Source of the DNA: Terriglobia bacterium
Lineage (GTDB): Bacteria > Acidobacteriota > Terriglobia > Bryobacterales > Bryobacteraceae
Length of the DNA: 64,000 nt
Direction of reading: 5' to 3'
NCBI GenBank assembly: GCA_020073265.1
Contig: JAIQFN010000015.1
Location: 1-64,000, forward strand
The translations under genes were made by a program, and so were the position numbers. The notes beneath the pieces were generated by a model that was not told the DNA's origin, ran no database searches, and was given only the letters and a program-made list of their open reading frames with translations. Below, one piece after another: positions 1-8,296 of this stretch. The first letter of the stretch is position 1. Each line of letters begins with the position of its first letter.

Positions 1-740
1 TAGGTCTCGTTCAATCCATCCTTGGTCAGATTGCCGGCAAAATCGTAGCGAATATCCGATCCGCCAAACATCTGCGTGATCCGGTTGGTGTTCGAATCGT
101 AGGCGGTAGGCTCCAGCGGCGGCGCGCTTCCCACGTTGGAGCGTTGCGCGATCAACCGGTTTCCGAAAGCATCATTGCTGAACTGCTGGCACCACGAACT
201 GCCGGCATCCGGACAAACCAGGTTGGACGCGTTCGTGGGATTCTCGGAGGCCAGCTTCACGCGGTTCACCGCGTCGTATTGGTAGTACTGCGTGATCGGC
301 GACAATCCATTCCATGTGATGGTCTGGCTGAGCACACTGCCGTTGTTGAGATTCGGTGCGGTGCCGTAGTCGTAGGCCAGGCTCAGCAAGTTGCCGGCGC
401 TCATCGAAGTCGGCTGCAGGCGGTTGTTGTAAGAGCTGTTCTCAACGACGTTGTTGCCCAGGGTCATGGTCTGCACCGCCCCGTGCGGCCAGAACTGGGT
501 GACGCTCGCATACGGGGGCGGGCTATCGCTCTCGCCGTTCCTGACCTTGTTCAATCGACTCGCCGCGTCGTAGCAACTGGTAACCTTCCGTCCGGAGGGA
601 AACGTGAATTTCTCCAGGCCGCCGGCGAGATTGTAAGTGTAGTGGAAAGTATAGGGCGATTGCGCCCCCATGGTCTGGCTGTGTGTCAGCACTCGGCCCA
701 GGGCGTCATAGGCCAGGTATAGGGTCGAGCGAGGAAGCCG
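1..740 (-). pseudogene. RHS/YD-repeat protein fragment, 3' end beyond window
   Basis: The minus strand reads open from a TAG at 741-743 down to base 1 and off the window. Translation gives repeated YD-type units (YLAYDALGRV, FHYTYN, YYQYDAVNRV, AYDSNTNRI, IRYDFAGNLT), the hallmark of RHS/YD-repeat shells that encapsulate C-terminal toxins. No start codon or signal peptide lies at the 5' side; the frame just begins after a stop, so the N-terminal part is missing. Two other RHS pieces occur nearby (1573-2286 and about 33310-33530). The last shares an alignable stretch with this one (NGSVLSQTI versus NGNVLSQSI). I read it as a truncated relic, although the missing 3' portion outside the window could still hold a toxin tip. 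Confidence 0.75.
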
Positions 741-830
741 CTATCCCTGCATCGGACTAAGTTCTGGATCTCTGAGGCGAGCACCTCTACAAAACTGACT
801 ACAGCAGGCTTAGCTGGAGCTAAGGAGTCG

Positions 831-895
831 GCCCCAAGTCACAGAACATCTGGTAGGCGCGGCTGGACTCGAACCAGCGACCCCCTGCTTAGAAG
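831..895 (-). repeat. 65-bp direct repeat, partial tRNA-Arg copy (attR-like)
   Basis: This stretch is identical over 65 bases to 2287-2351. It carries the 3' half of tRNA-Arg(TCT), from the anticodon loop through the encoded CCA, plus about 20 bases of downstream flank. It lacks the 5' half, so it cannot make a tRNA. A duplicated tRNA 3' end downstream of an intact tRNA is the classic footprint of site-specific integration by a tyrosine recombinase. No integrase gene is visible between the two copies. Confidence 0.8.
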
Positions 896-1070
896 TCGGA
901 TTCCGGCGACGAACGCAAACGATTCATTTTTGGCGCCTTTTGTTTGAAGCAGATGGTGCGAATTTGTTGCGCCTTATGGAACTGGGTTGAGCGCGGAAGC
1001 ATTGAGCAGCTACGATTTCCTCTACAGCGGTCGAGCTGCAGTCGCCGTTCTCGTTCTCCCGGGTCTGCGA

Positions 1071-1558
1071 TCATAACTGAACGTGCACTTGGTGCTGTTC
1101 GAGTTCCTGCAAGAACTCACTCTGGCCAACATGGTGCTGAGAGTGGGTAATTGTGGTTCCGTCACCGCCTACAACCAAGACTTGCCTCAATCCGCGTGGG
1201 TGACTCGCCGCTGCCCCGCCCATGGGATTCTCCGCCTTTTCAGACCCAAAACGGACCGTTGAACTAGACCCCTCGGGGTTGCGATGATCTCTCCGGGTTC
1301 ACCCAATATACATCCGATCCCCATTGCCGCGACGAGTATCGCCGTCACTTGATCGAATCGGTTGACAGACTGTTGTAACATCTTGTAGCCGACTAAGATA
1401 AGAAACGGTCCACCTAGACGGAAGAGAATTCGGAGACCGATGCCCACCGGGAACCGGACCGAAGAAGCCGTACGCTTAGCCTGCTGAAATACGGCTTCTA
1501 GAGCGACAAAGCGAACCAAGAAGAGTGCAAAACCGATAATCAGCGCGTTTCCGAGCAT
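1071..1558 (-). pseudogene. Small membrane protein with PH-like C-terminus, one-base frameshift
   Basis: Starts at ATG 1558 with a GGAGGG ribosome site five bases upstream, just after the RHS tail. It has two hydrophobic segments (about residues 3-18 and 43-95 in part) followed by a bacterial PH-like stretch (GEIIATPRGLVQRS). The uninterrupted frame stops at 1187 after 123 residues. A +1 change at the CCCC run at 1214-1217 restores a continuation that reads sensibly (RGLRQVLVVGGDGTTITHS) to a TGA at 1071, giving about 162 residues. One lost G in a homopolymer, real or a sequencing error, explains the break. Its position directly behind an RHS C-terminal tip is where immunity genes sit, so an immunity role is possible but unproven. 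Confidence 0.6.
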
Positions 1559-1572
1559 GATCCCTCCAAGTG

Positions 1573-2286
1573 CTACGGGTGTTCTTCTTCTTTTTTCTTC
1601 TTGGCCCTTTCCTGAGCGGCGCGGTTCGCCGCGTCAACTCCGGCACCGAGTGCACCACTCGCAACCTTTTGTTGGGTTGCAAACTGGCCTTGTCGCTGAG
1701 GAAGGCTCGGGGACGGCTTTGTTCCCCGTGCAAGCTTAGCTTCACCGATAGCGACGGCTCTCCCTGCCGTCGTCGACGCCTTTACCAACGGTCCCACTAC
1801 GGTGCTGCTGACGCCCTGAACTACGGCACCAACTGCGGCATCGGTCAGAATTTGGCCAGGGGTACCGAATCGTCTCGACGCCGTCGCTTACGATCTCCGA
1901 ATGCGCTCCCGCTCCGACTACATCCGCCGCTCACTCGAACGTGCCCTGGAGTTCTCCGAAGCCCACGAAGTGCCCCGTAAGATACCTGGTTCCGTTGGCC
2001 GTCTGCGCTACCGTCGAGTACTCGGCCGCTAGCTGACCGCCGGCATCGTAGACGTAGGTCGTCGTGCCATTTGGCGCGATCTTCTGTACCCGCCGACCGT
2101 CGCCGTCGTAGATGTAGCTAGTCGACTGGCCATTGATGGTTGCGCTAACCTGCCGGCTCTCGGCGTCGTAGATAAAGCTCCTGGCCATCGATGCGATCTG
2201 ATTGACATTGCCGAGCGCGTCGTAGCCCCACCCGTTGATGTGATTGTTAGTCAAGTACCAACTCGGCCCTTGTGGCACCGAAGCTA
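1573..2286 (-). pseudogene. RHS C-terminal region with broken toxin-like tip
   Basis: Begins at the edge of the 65-bp repeat and reads YD repeats (WGYDALGNV, FIYDAESRQ, YIYDGDGRR, YVYDAGGQL). It then leaves the RHS core for a non-repeat tip (GHFVGFGELQGTFE). A TGA at about 1931 interrupts the tip; the codon would be CGA with a single C-to-T change. The frame then continues (VVGAGAHSEIVSDGVE) and shifts once near 1870 into GTPGQILTDAAVGAVVQGV, ending at 1573 in a lysine- and glutamate-rich tail. One nonsense codon plus one frameshift mark it as a pseudogene. The tip belongs to no toxin family I recognise. It has no start codon of its own because the 5' part is missing. Confidence 0.6.
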
Positions 2287-2384
<98 letters not shown>

Positions 2385-2407
2385 GCACTGCGAAGAGTAG
2401 TCCCTCT

Positions 2408-2590
2408 TCAAATCGAGTTTACCGCACGCGGCCGCTCGGACCAGCCCAAAACCGGTGCGCCGCAGTGCGCGATGGCCGCGGTCCAGGCCGGTGGATCGCT
2501 GGCGGGAAACGATTCCTCGCCGGCCTCGTCCACCTCGTCTCCCCTTTGGTCCTTTTCCGGCAACGCAGCGCGCTCTTTTCGGTCGCTCAC
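2408..2590 (-). CDS. Small conserved protein with ESFPASDPPAW motif
   Basis: A 60-residue acidic, hydrophilic protein starting at GTG 2590. The core reads DEAGEESFPASDPPAWT. The ExFPASDPPxW signature is one I know from short uncharacterised proteins widespread in proteobacteria and acidobacteria. Function is unknown. No signal peptide or membrane segment is visible. It lies between tRNA-Arg and the divergent cytochrome c gene. The motif supports a real gene despite the small size and weak ribosome site (GAGG about 10 bases upstream). Confidence 0.6.
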   Translation of the reverse strand: MSDRKERAALPEKDQRGDEVDEAGEESFPASDPPAWTAAIAHCGAPVLGWSERPRAVNSI

Positions 2591-2637
2591 GTTCGTGACC
2601 CTCTACTATCAGTGTATGCCTGGGCAGCCGCGCCTTG

Positions 2638-2667
2638 TTGACACCGCGCCCGAACACCCTCTACGAT
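2638..2667 (+). promoter_or_regulatory. Sigma70-type promoter for the cytochrome c gene
   Basis: TTGACA at 2638-2643 is followed after 18 bases by TACGAT at 2662-2667. This gives a leader of about 33 bases ending in AGGAGG (2691-2696) and the ATG at 2707. The -35 is a perfect match and the -10 is four of six. Confidence 0.5.
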
Positions 2668-2706
2668 GAGACTCTCTCACGCCCAGCAGCCAGGAGGATC
2701 TCACGC

Positions 2707-3690
2707 ATGAAACTTCGCCTTCGCGGCAGCGCAATGGCCGGCGCACTGCTTCTCTTGTCAGCCACTGCCCACTCCCAATCCACCGCGCAGACCGTTGCAC
2801 CCTGGGCTTACCCGATCAATACTCCGGGCGCTCCACCCCCGCCGGCCGCGACCGACGACGGAAGCGCCAAGCACGTGCCCGGCAGCAGCCAGGCTTTCAC
2901 CCTCCCGCAGATCCGCGATCTGTTCAGCCCGCCGGACTGGCATCCCGACGATCATCCGGCGATGCCCGACATCGTGGGGCACGGCAGACGACCGGCCGTG
3001 CGCGCGTGCGGATACTGCCATCTGCCCAACGGCCAGGGACGTCCCGAAAACTCCGGCCTCGCCGGCCTGCCCGCCGCTTACATCGTGCAACAAATGGCCG
3101 ATTACAAAAACGGCCTTCGCAAAAGTTCCGAGCCGCGCATGGGACCACCCGCCGCGATGCTGGCCATCGGCAAGAGCGCCAACGACGCCGAGGTGAAAGC
3201 CGCGGCCGAGTACTTCGCCAGCCTGAAACCGAAGCCCTGGATCCGCGTGCTTGAATCCGGCACCGTGCCGAAGACGCGAGTGGCGGGAGGCATGCTGGTC
3301 CCGGCCGAACCCGTCGGCATGGAACCCATTGGCCAGCGCATCATCGAAATGCCGGAGGATCTGGAGCGCACTGAGCTGCGCGACTCGGCTTCGGGCTTCG
3401 TGGCGTATGTGCCCATCGGCAGCATCCAGAAGGGCGAGGCCTTGGTCACCACCGGCGGCGACGACAAGACTCTGCGCTGCAGCATCTGCCATGGCGCGGA
3501 TCTGAAAGGTCTGGCGGCCGTCCCTTCCATCGCGGGCCGCTCGCCCAGTTACATCGTGCGCCAGCTTTACGACATGCAGAATGGCGCGCGCAACGGACCC
3601 TGGACCCAGTTGATGAAGGAAGCGGTGGCCAAGTTGACCACTGAAGATATGGTCGCGATCGCCGCGTACCTGGCGTCGCGCACGCCGTAG
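2707..3690 (+). CDS. Diheme c-type cytochrome
   Basis: A 327-residue secreted cytochrome. The ATG at 2707 is chosen over the longer frame from 2635 because AGGAGG sits ten bases upstream and the product then begins with a normal signal peptide (MKLRLRGSAM, hydrophobic core, cleavage near AHS-QS). Two heme-binding CXXCH motifs are visible, CGYCH at about residue 101 and CSICH at about residue 258. Each begins a cytochrome-c fold ending in a Met-containing helix, so this is a tandem class I cytochrome, probably a periplasmic electron carrier. It is monocistronic and converges on the DUF6152 gene, with nine bases between the stop codons. The redox partner cannot be told from the sequence. Confidence 0.85.
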   Translation: MKLRLRGSAMAGALLLLSATAHSQSTAQTVAPWAYPINTPGAPPPPAATDDGSAKHVPGSSQAFTLPQIRDLFSPPDWHPDDHPAMPDIVGHGRRPAVRACGYCHLPNGQGRPENSGLAGLPAAYIVQQMADYKNGLRKSSEPRMGPPAAMLAIGKSANDAEVKAAAEYFASLKPKPWIRVLESGTVPKTRVAGGMLVPAEPVGMEPIGQRIIEMPEDLERTELRDSASGFVAYVPIGSIQKGEALVTTGGDDKTLRCSICHGADLKGLAAVPSIAGRSPSYIVRQLYDMQNGARNGPWTQLMKEAVAKLTTEDMVAIAAYLASRTP

Positions 3691-3699
3691 AGTGTCCCG

Positions 3700-4071
3700 C
3701 TACTCGCCCGGCCGCGAGTACAGCGTTCTTCCGTCGCTCGATTCAACTCGCACGGTGTACCCGGAATGGGAGCTGTCCTTGGCGCGATAGCCGTTCACCG
3801 TAACCTTGTCTCCAGGCTTCACGGAACCTCTGCTCCATCCGCACCGCAGCAGACTGTTGGGACTTCCCATTTCAAATCGCCAGCCGACCGTCTTGCCGCT
3901 GTCGTCTTTCACATCGATATAAAGATAAGCGTGCGGATTGGTCCAGTCGACTCTGGTCACCGCGCCCGCGGCGGCGATCGGCTGGCCCGAATCAAACTCC
4001 GCCGCGAATGAATGGTGCGCCATCGCCGGCTGAGCGGCGATCAGTAATGCGAAGAGAACTGCAAACAGCAC
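3700..4071 (-). CDS. DUF6152-family secreted protein
   Basis: About 123 residues from a GTG at 4071: a signal peptide (LLIAAQPAMA) and then a mature protein beginning HHSFAAEFDSGQPI. DUF6152 proteins typically start their mature part with HHSF and contain TNPHAYLYIDVKDD-like and PGDKVTVNGY-like stretches, both present here. The longer frame to 4179 runs into the preceding gene and is not needed. It follows the DUF2063 gene directly and seems to be the last gene of the DoxX/DUF692/DUF2063 operon. One cysteine (LLRCGW) lies where I would expect arginine in relatives. Function is unknown. Start is uncertain because no clear ribosome site precedes the GTG. Confidence 0.65.
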   Translation of the reverse strand: MLFAVLFALLIAAQPAMAHHSFAAEFDSGQPIAAAGAVTRVDWTNPHAYLYIDVKDDSGKTVGWRFEMGSPNSLLRCGWSRGSVKPGDKVTVNGYRAKDSSHSGYTVRVESSDGRTLYSRPGE

Positions 4072-4076
4072 TAGCT

Positions 4077-4928
4077 TCAGACGCCCGGCTCGGCCAACTC
4101 GACGGCCTGGAAAAAGCCTTCGGCCATCCAGTCGCGGAACCATTCGAATAACTGGGACTGCTTCACCGCCGGCCGCCACTTGCGCGTGAGAACCGAAACG
4201 ATGGCGTCGCCCACCGCGCGGCCCGACGCCAGCGCGCTCAGCAATTCAAAAGACGGCTGCGTCAGTTCAATGCGATGCAAGCCGTACTTGTAGCGGTAGG
4301 CCACCACCCAGGTCCGCTTGGCGGCCAGCCGCGGAAAGGGATTTTCTTTGTCCACCGCGCCCACGTAGCGGCTCACCGGATAGCGGAACTCCAGCAGGCG
4401 GAACGCCTCGATCGGTTTCAGGCGCGCGGTTTCCCACGCTTCTGGAGGCACCGCGCGCACCGCTTCCGCCGTCAACGATGGCGTCTCGGCGGCGTCGAAC
4501 ACGCAGGTCAGCGCATATTCCAGGCGCGCCAGTTCGTGACACAAATCCTTGCGCGGCAGGTCGTCCAGCGTCGCGACGAAATCCGGAAAATGATCGCCCA
4601 GGCGGTTCAGCGTGTAGCTGCGCGATGGATAAACTTCCACGTAGCGCGCCACCAGTCGCATGAACTCGTCCTCGCCCAGAAAATGCTTGAGCGACGGATA
4701 GTCGATCGAGAGCGCTTCTTCCATCCGCAGCAGGTACATGTCGCGATAGACGTCCAGGCGTTCGAGCGCCGTCAGCGTCTTGGATGGAAGCACAACTTCG
4801 CGCGCCTGCTCGGTTGGAATGGCGGACCGCGCGGGCTCGGACGCGATGGCTTCCTCGGCGGTACCCTGGTTCAGGATGCAGGCCTGCATCCAGCGCTGGA
4901 TTCGTTCCAGGCCCGGATCAGTCGCCAT
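4077..4928 (-). CDS. DUF2063 (HvfC/BufC N-terminal) family protein
   Basis: A 283-residue soluble protein with the DUF2063 layout: an N-terminal helical DNA-binding-like region (VYRDMYLLRMEEALSIDYP, then LGEDEFMRLVARYVEVYPS) and a C-terminal region ending FEWFRDWMAEGFFQAVEL. In characterised systems DUF2063 proteins partner DUF692 metalloenzymes (for example MbnC with MbnB, or BufC with BufB) and help present a precursor peptide. The start overlaps the stop of the DUF692 gene by 11 bases, so the two are translationally coupled. I infer a partner-protein role from the pairing. Confidence 0.8.
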   Translation of the reverse strand: MATDPGLERIQRWMQACILNQGTAEEAIASEPARSAIPTEQAREVVLPSKTLTALERLDVYRDMYLLRMEEALSIDYPSLKHFLGEDEFMRLVARYVEVYPSRSYTLNRLGDHFPDFVATLDDLPRKDLCHELARLEYALTCVFDAAETPSLTAEAVRAVPPEAWETARLKPIEAFRLLEFRYPVSRYVGAVDKENPFPRLAAKRTWVVAYRYKYGLHRIELTQPSFELLSALASGRAVGDAIVSVLTRKWRPAVKQSQLFEWFRDWMAEGFFQAVELAEPGV

Positions 4929-5796
4929 ACGCGGGAACCTCGGTCAGGTCCGGCGCCTTCGGGTTGCTGTCTTCCTGCTCGCGGAACTTGCGCGCCTTGA
5001 GCGCTTCGCCATGCACCACTTCGAAAGCGGGAATGTTGGCGTCCCACTCGAGCAACGTCGCCACTCCGCCCAGCCGCCGGTGCGCGTAGCGGTACAGCTT
5101 CCACACCGTATCGATCACGTAGTCGTTGTGCGTGTCGATGATGTGCGTGCCTTTGTTGGTGTGGCCGGCCAGGTGCATCTGCACCACGCGGTCGCGCGGA
5201 ATGCGGTCGATGTAAGCTTTCGGATCAAACCCGTGATTGTAGGAACTCACGTACACGTTGTTGACGTCCAGCAGGATGCCGCAGTTGGCTTCCTCGGCCA
5301 GCGACGCCAGAAACTCGCTCTCGGGCCAGGTGGACGCGGCGAATTCCAGATAGGTGGACGCGTTTTCAAGCGCGATGGGGCGTTCCAGAAAATCCTGAAT
5401 GATCCGCACGCGTTCGATGGTGTGCCGCAGCGCTTCGTTGGTGTACGGCATGGGCAGCAGGTCGTGCGTGTTCAGGCCGGTGACGCCGCACCAGCACAGA
5501 TGGTCCGACACCCAGTTGGCCTTGACGCGCTTGGCCAGCGCCTTCAGCTTCTTCAGATATTCGAAATTGATCGGGTCCGTGCTGCCCACCGATAGCGACA
5601 CGCCGTGCAGCACCACCGGGTAGCGCTCGGCCACCTGGTCCAGGATGTGCAGCGGGCGGCCGCCGGTGTCCAGGTAGTTCTCAGACAGGACTTCGAACCA
5701 ATCGATGCTGGGATTGTTCTGGAGGATGTGCTGGAAGTGCACCGAGCGGAGGCCGATGCCGAATCCCAAGTCGGGATAACCCCAACGATTTGCCAT
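4918..5796 (-). CDS. DUF692 multinuclear non-heme iron oxidase (MNIO)
   Basis: A 292-residue TIM-barrel protein of the DUF692/MNIO family. Family members such as MbnB use two or three iron ions to modify cysteines or other residues in peptides. Visible family motifs: GFGIGLR near the N-terminus, LHGVSLSVG, SDHLCW, ALENAS, LLDVNNVYVS, MHLAGH and DTHND, supplying the His, Asp, Asn and Glu ligands expected around the barrel mouth. It sits between a DoxX gene (nine bases upstream) and DUF2063 (overlapping), the order seen in bufferin-type operons. No short Cys-rich or DUF2282 precursor gene is present on either side, so the substrate is unknown. Confidence 0.85.
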   Translation of the reverse strand: MANRWGYPDLGFGIGLRSVHFQHILQNNPSIDWFEVLSENYLDTGGRPLHILDQVAERYPVVLHGVSLSVGSTDPINFEYLKKLKALAKRVKANWVSDHLCWCGVTGLNTHDLLPMPYTNEALRHTIERVRIIQDFLERPIALENASTYLEFAASTWPESEFLASLAEEANCGILLDVNNVYVSSYNHGFDPKAYIDRIPRDRVVQMHLAGHTNKGTHIIDTHNDYVIDTVWKLYRYAHRRLGGVATLLEWDANIPAFEVVHGEALKARKFREQEDSNPKAPDLTEVPAYGD

Positions 5797-5805
5797 AGCC
5801 GAATC

Positions 5806-6309
5806 CTACGAAGCGCCCGTGCCGCCGGCGCCGGGCTGATCGCCGATGCGCAGCCACTTGCTGATCAGCTTGTCGAGGCTGATCGGCCCGGGCCCATAAA
5901 ACACTAACCATATTAAGAATAACAGGTACGTGAAGGAGGTGACGTCGGTGATGTCGGCGGGGAATTTTTGCAGCCACTCGCCGCCGTCCGACGTCAGCAG
6001 CGCCACGATCATCGAACAGGACAGCAGCGCGGCGAAGATACGGGTGCCGAGCCCCACCACCAGGAACAGGCCGCCAACGAACTCCAGCGAAGAGACGAAG
6101 ATGGCGTTGAAGTGCGGAAACGGAATGCCCAGGCTCGCGAAAAACTCGGTGGTCCGCTGGAGATTCGACAGCTTGCCGTGGCCGGTGAAGTGATAAGCGG
6201 TGCCGATCACCAGCCGCGTCAGCAGCGGTGCGAGGAACGAGAGCGCGGCCGTGATGCGCAGACCGAGCCGGGCGATACGTTGGATGGGACCGTCGGTACC
6301 CTGAGCCAT
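5806..6309 (-). CDS. DoxX family membrane protein
   Basis: A 167-residue integral membrane protein from ATG 6309. The longer frame to 6585 overlaps the hydrolase and is discarded. About four transmembrane helices are visible, with the DoxX core LLTRLVIGTAYHFTGHGKL, then GIPFPHFNAIFVSSLEFVGG and LFLIWLVFYGPGPISLDKL. DoxX proteins accompany DUF692/DUF2063 pairs in bufferin-type operons (BufD position) and may supply quinone-linked redox chemistry; that role here is inferred from neighbours. It is 20 bases downstream of the hydrolase stop, so all five genes from 7361 to 3700 may form one transcript. Confidence 0.8.
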   Translation of the reverse strand: MAQGTDGPIQRIARLGLRITAALSFLAPLLTRLVIGTAYHFTGHGKLSNLQRTTEFFASLGIPFPHFNAIFVSSLEFVGGLFLVVGLGTRIFAALLSCSMIVALLTSDGGEWLQKFPADITDVTSFTYLLFLIWLVFYGPGPISLDKLISKWLRIGDQPGAGGTGAS

Positions 6310-6329
6310 GCGACCTAGTATAAACCAGC

Positions 6330-7361
6330 CTATTTGCTCACAAAATCGCTGACCGTTTTCAGGAACAGCCCGGGCTGGTCGACGAACGTCATATGGCCGC
6401 TCTGCGGCACCACCACCAGCTTGGAGCCGCGAATGAGCTGGTTCATCTCGCGCGAGAGCGACGGATCGCATTCGTCGTGATCGCCCACCACCATCAGCGT
6501 CGGCACGCGGATCGTTCCTAGACGCCCCGCGTATTCCACCGACTTGAGATTGCCGTCGATGATGAACTCGCCGTGCGATCCCCACATCTCGCGATACAGT
6601 TCCCAGGAGGTGTTGCCCATGGTCGCGGGATCGAAGTTGGGGTCCGGGTGCTTCTGATACAAGTACGGGAAATACGCTTCGCCCCAGGCCAGTTGCATGT
6701 ACTCGGCCGGGTAGCGGCCTTTCTCGTAAGCATGCCCCTGGTCGAACAGTCCGGCTTTCTCGAGCGCCAGGATCTTCTGCCTCGTGGCGGCCGGTAGCGC
6801 CGCCAGTTCTTTCTGGAACACTGCGTTCATCTCGCGCGTGCTGTGAAACGTGCTGGCCAGAATCAGATGGTTCAGGTTTTGCTGGTACTTCAGCGCGTAC
6901 GCCTGCGCCAGGACTCCGCCGTAAGAGTGCCCCAGCACATTGATCTTGCCGAGGTTGAGCGCCTTGCGGACGGCTTCAACGTCCTCCACCATGTTCTCCA
7001 CCGTGTAGCCGGCCGGATCCTCCAACTTCTGCGATCGTCCGGAGCCGCGCTCGTCGAGAAAGATGACCCGATTGGTTCGCGCCAGCGGCAATAAATAAGG
7101 AAGGAAGTATTCATGCGAAGCCCCCGGACCTCCATGCAGAATCACCAGCGGCGCGCCCTGTCCGATCGCCTGGTAGTAGAGCAAAAGCCCGTTGGCGTCC
7201 ACAAAGCCTTCTTCGACGGCGTACTTCTGGGCTCTGAGCGCCGGCGCTAGAACCAAACCAGCCAGCAGCGCCGCAACTCCGATGCCTCGGGCAGGCCAGT
7301 GAAAGGCGGGCCATTGAAAGGCGGGCCAGCGAAAGGCGGGCCATTGAAAGGAATGTGTCAT
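6330..7361 (-). CDS. Alpha/beta hydrolase, proline iminopeptidase-like
   Basis: A 343-residue exported hydrolase. After an odd N-terminus it has a hydrophobic export segment (VAALLAGLVLAPALRA) and then the fold: oxyanion HGGPGASHEY, DERGSGRS, nucleophile elbow GHSYGG, acid region VVGDHDECD, and histidine in QSGHMTF. HGGPG and DxRGxGxS are typical of proline iminopeptidases (peptidase family S33). Residues 5-24 are four copies of F-x-W-P-A encoded by a 15-bp tandem repeat, ahead of the export signal. The ATG at 7361 is the only in-frame start. It lies six bases after TATATT (7368-7373, minus strand), which could be a -10 box of a leaderless transcript. Confidence 0.8.
   Translation of the reverse strand: MTHSFQWPAFRWPAFQWPAFHWPARGIGVAALLAGLVLAPALRAQKYAVEEGFVDANGLLLYYQAIGQGAPLVILHGGPGASHEYFLPYLLPLARTNRVIFLDERGSGRSQKLEDPAGYTVENMVEDVEAVRKALNLGKINVLGHSYGGVLAQAYALKYQQNLNHLILASTFHSTREMNAVFQKELAALPAATRQKILALEKAGLFDQGHAYEKGRYPAEYMQLAWGEAYFPYLYQKHPDPNFDPATMGNTSWELYREMWGSHGEFIIDGNLKSVEYAGRLGTIRVPTLMVVGDHDECDPSLSREMNQLIRGSKLVVVPQSGHMTFVDQPGLFLKTVSDFVSK
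7291..7350 (-). repeat. 15-bp tandem repeat, four units
   Basis: Four consecutive 15-base units (7291-7305, 7306-7320, 7321-7335, 7336-7350) of the form GCGGGCCATTGAAAG with one to three changes each. They lie in frame inside the hydrolase gene and encode F-x-W-P-A pentapeptides (x is Q, R, Q, H). Unit number could change by slippage without shifting the frame. Confidence 0.9.
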
Positions 7362-7382
7362 GCTGGAAATATAGCTCAGTAG

Positions 7383-8246
7383 ATGGGTACACCGAAAAAA
7401 CTCCTGGCGCGTCTAATCAGCGTGAAGCAGCCGCCTGTCGTGCTCATCTTAGCCATCGCCGCGCCCCTGTTGCTTTGCATGGCGTTTGGGCAAAAACCGT
7501 TCCGGGAATACCCGGGCGTCGAGTACGAAAACTTCCCCAGACCTTCGGATTGGCAGGTCCCCGGCGAGTGGACCTTCGCGCGTCTGATGTACCCGTCCTC
7601 GCGCCGCATCTATGACCGGCCGCGCGACAACTGGCTCTTCGGCGGCTCCAACTGGACCATCGACTATCCCCGCTCGGACCGGCATCTGTCGGAAGCCGTG
7701 CGGCGTTTGACGCGAATCCAGACGCGCTCCATCGAGCAGCCCGTGAATCTGGACGACGGCGATGACGTCTACAACTGGCCCTGGCTGTACGGCGTCGAAG
7801 TCGGCCACTGGGACCTCACCGACGCGCAAGCCGCCAAAATGCGCGATTTCCTGCTGCGCGGCGGTTTCTTCATGTGCGACGATTTCCACGGCACCGAAGA
7901 ATGGGAGATCTTCATCGAAAGCATGAGCCGCGTGTTTCCCGACCGGCCCATCGTGGACATCGACAACGCCGACGCCATCTTCCACACCATATTCGATCTG
8001 GACGATCGCTACCAGGTGCCCGGCGAGCAGTTCGTGTACACGCACCGCGTTTGGGAGAAGGACGGCTTCGAAGCGCACTGGCGCGGCATCTACGACGACA
8101 AGGGCCGGCTGATGGTGGCCATCTGCCACGACATGGATCTGGGCGATTCCTGGGAGCACGCCGACAATCCACTGTATCCGGAGAAATACTCGGCGCTCGG
8201 CATTCGAATCGGAATCAACTACATCACGTACGCGATGACGCACTGA
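7383..8246 (+). CDS. DUF4159 domain protein
   Basis: A 287-residue exported or membrane-anchored protein. The N-terminal hydrophobic segment (VVLILAIAAPLLLCMAFG, about residues 19-36) is followed by a DUF4159 domain, with characteristic stretches FARLMYPSS, NWTIDYPRSD, LTDAQAAKMRDFLLRGGF and MCDDFHG. Relatives are common in Acidobacteria and Planctomycetes, often near MoxR/DUF58 gene sets; none of those is adjacent here. The fold resembles a glutamine-amidotransferase-like domain, but a catalytic role is not known. It is divergent from the hydrolase with 21 bases between the start codons, so their promoters must overlap. Confidence 0.8.
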   Translation: MGTPKKLLARLISVKQPPVVLILAIAAPLLLCMAFGQKPFREYPGVEYENFPRPSDWQVPGEWTFARLMYPSSRRIYDRPRDNWLFGGSNWTIDYPRSDRHLSEAVRRLTRIQTRSIEQPVNLDDGDDVYNWPWLYGVEVGHWDLTDAQAAKMRDFLLRGGFFMCDDFHGTEEWEIFIESMSRVFPDRPIVDIDNADAIFHTIFDLDDRYQVPGEQFVYTHRVWEKDGFEAHWRGIYDDKGRLMVAICHDMDLGDSWEHADNPLYPEKYSALGIRIGINYITYAMTH

Positions 8247-8296
8247 GCGCAGCAGCAGTCCGAATGATCAGGCGAAATTCAGAGGAAGCTCGCTAG

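Noticed and set aside
831-895. A second tRNA-Arg gene
   Set aside because: Only the 3' half is present; there is no acceptor 5' strand, D arm or 5' anticodon stem.
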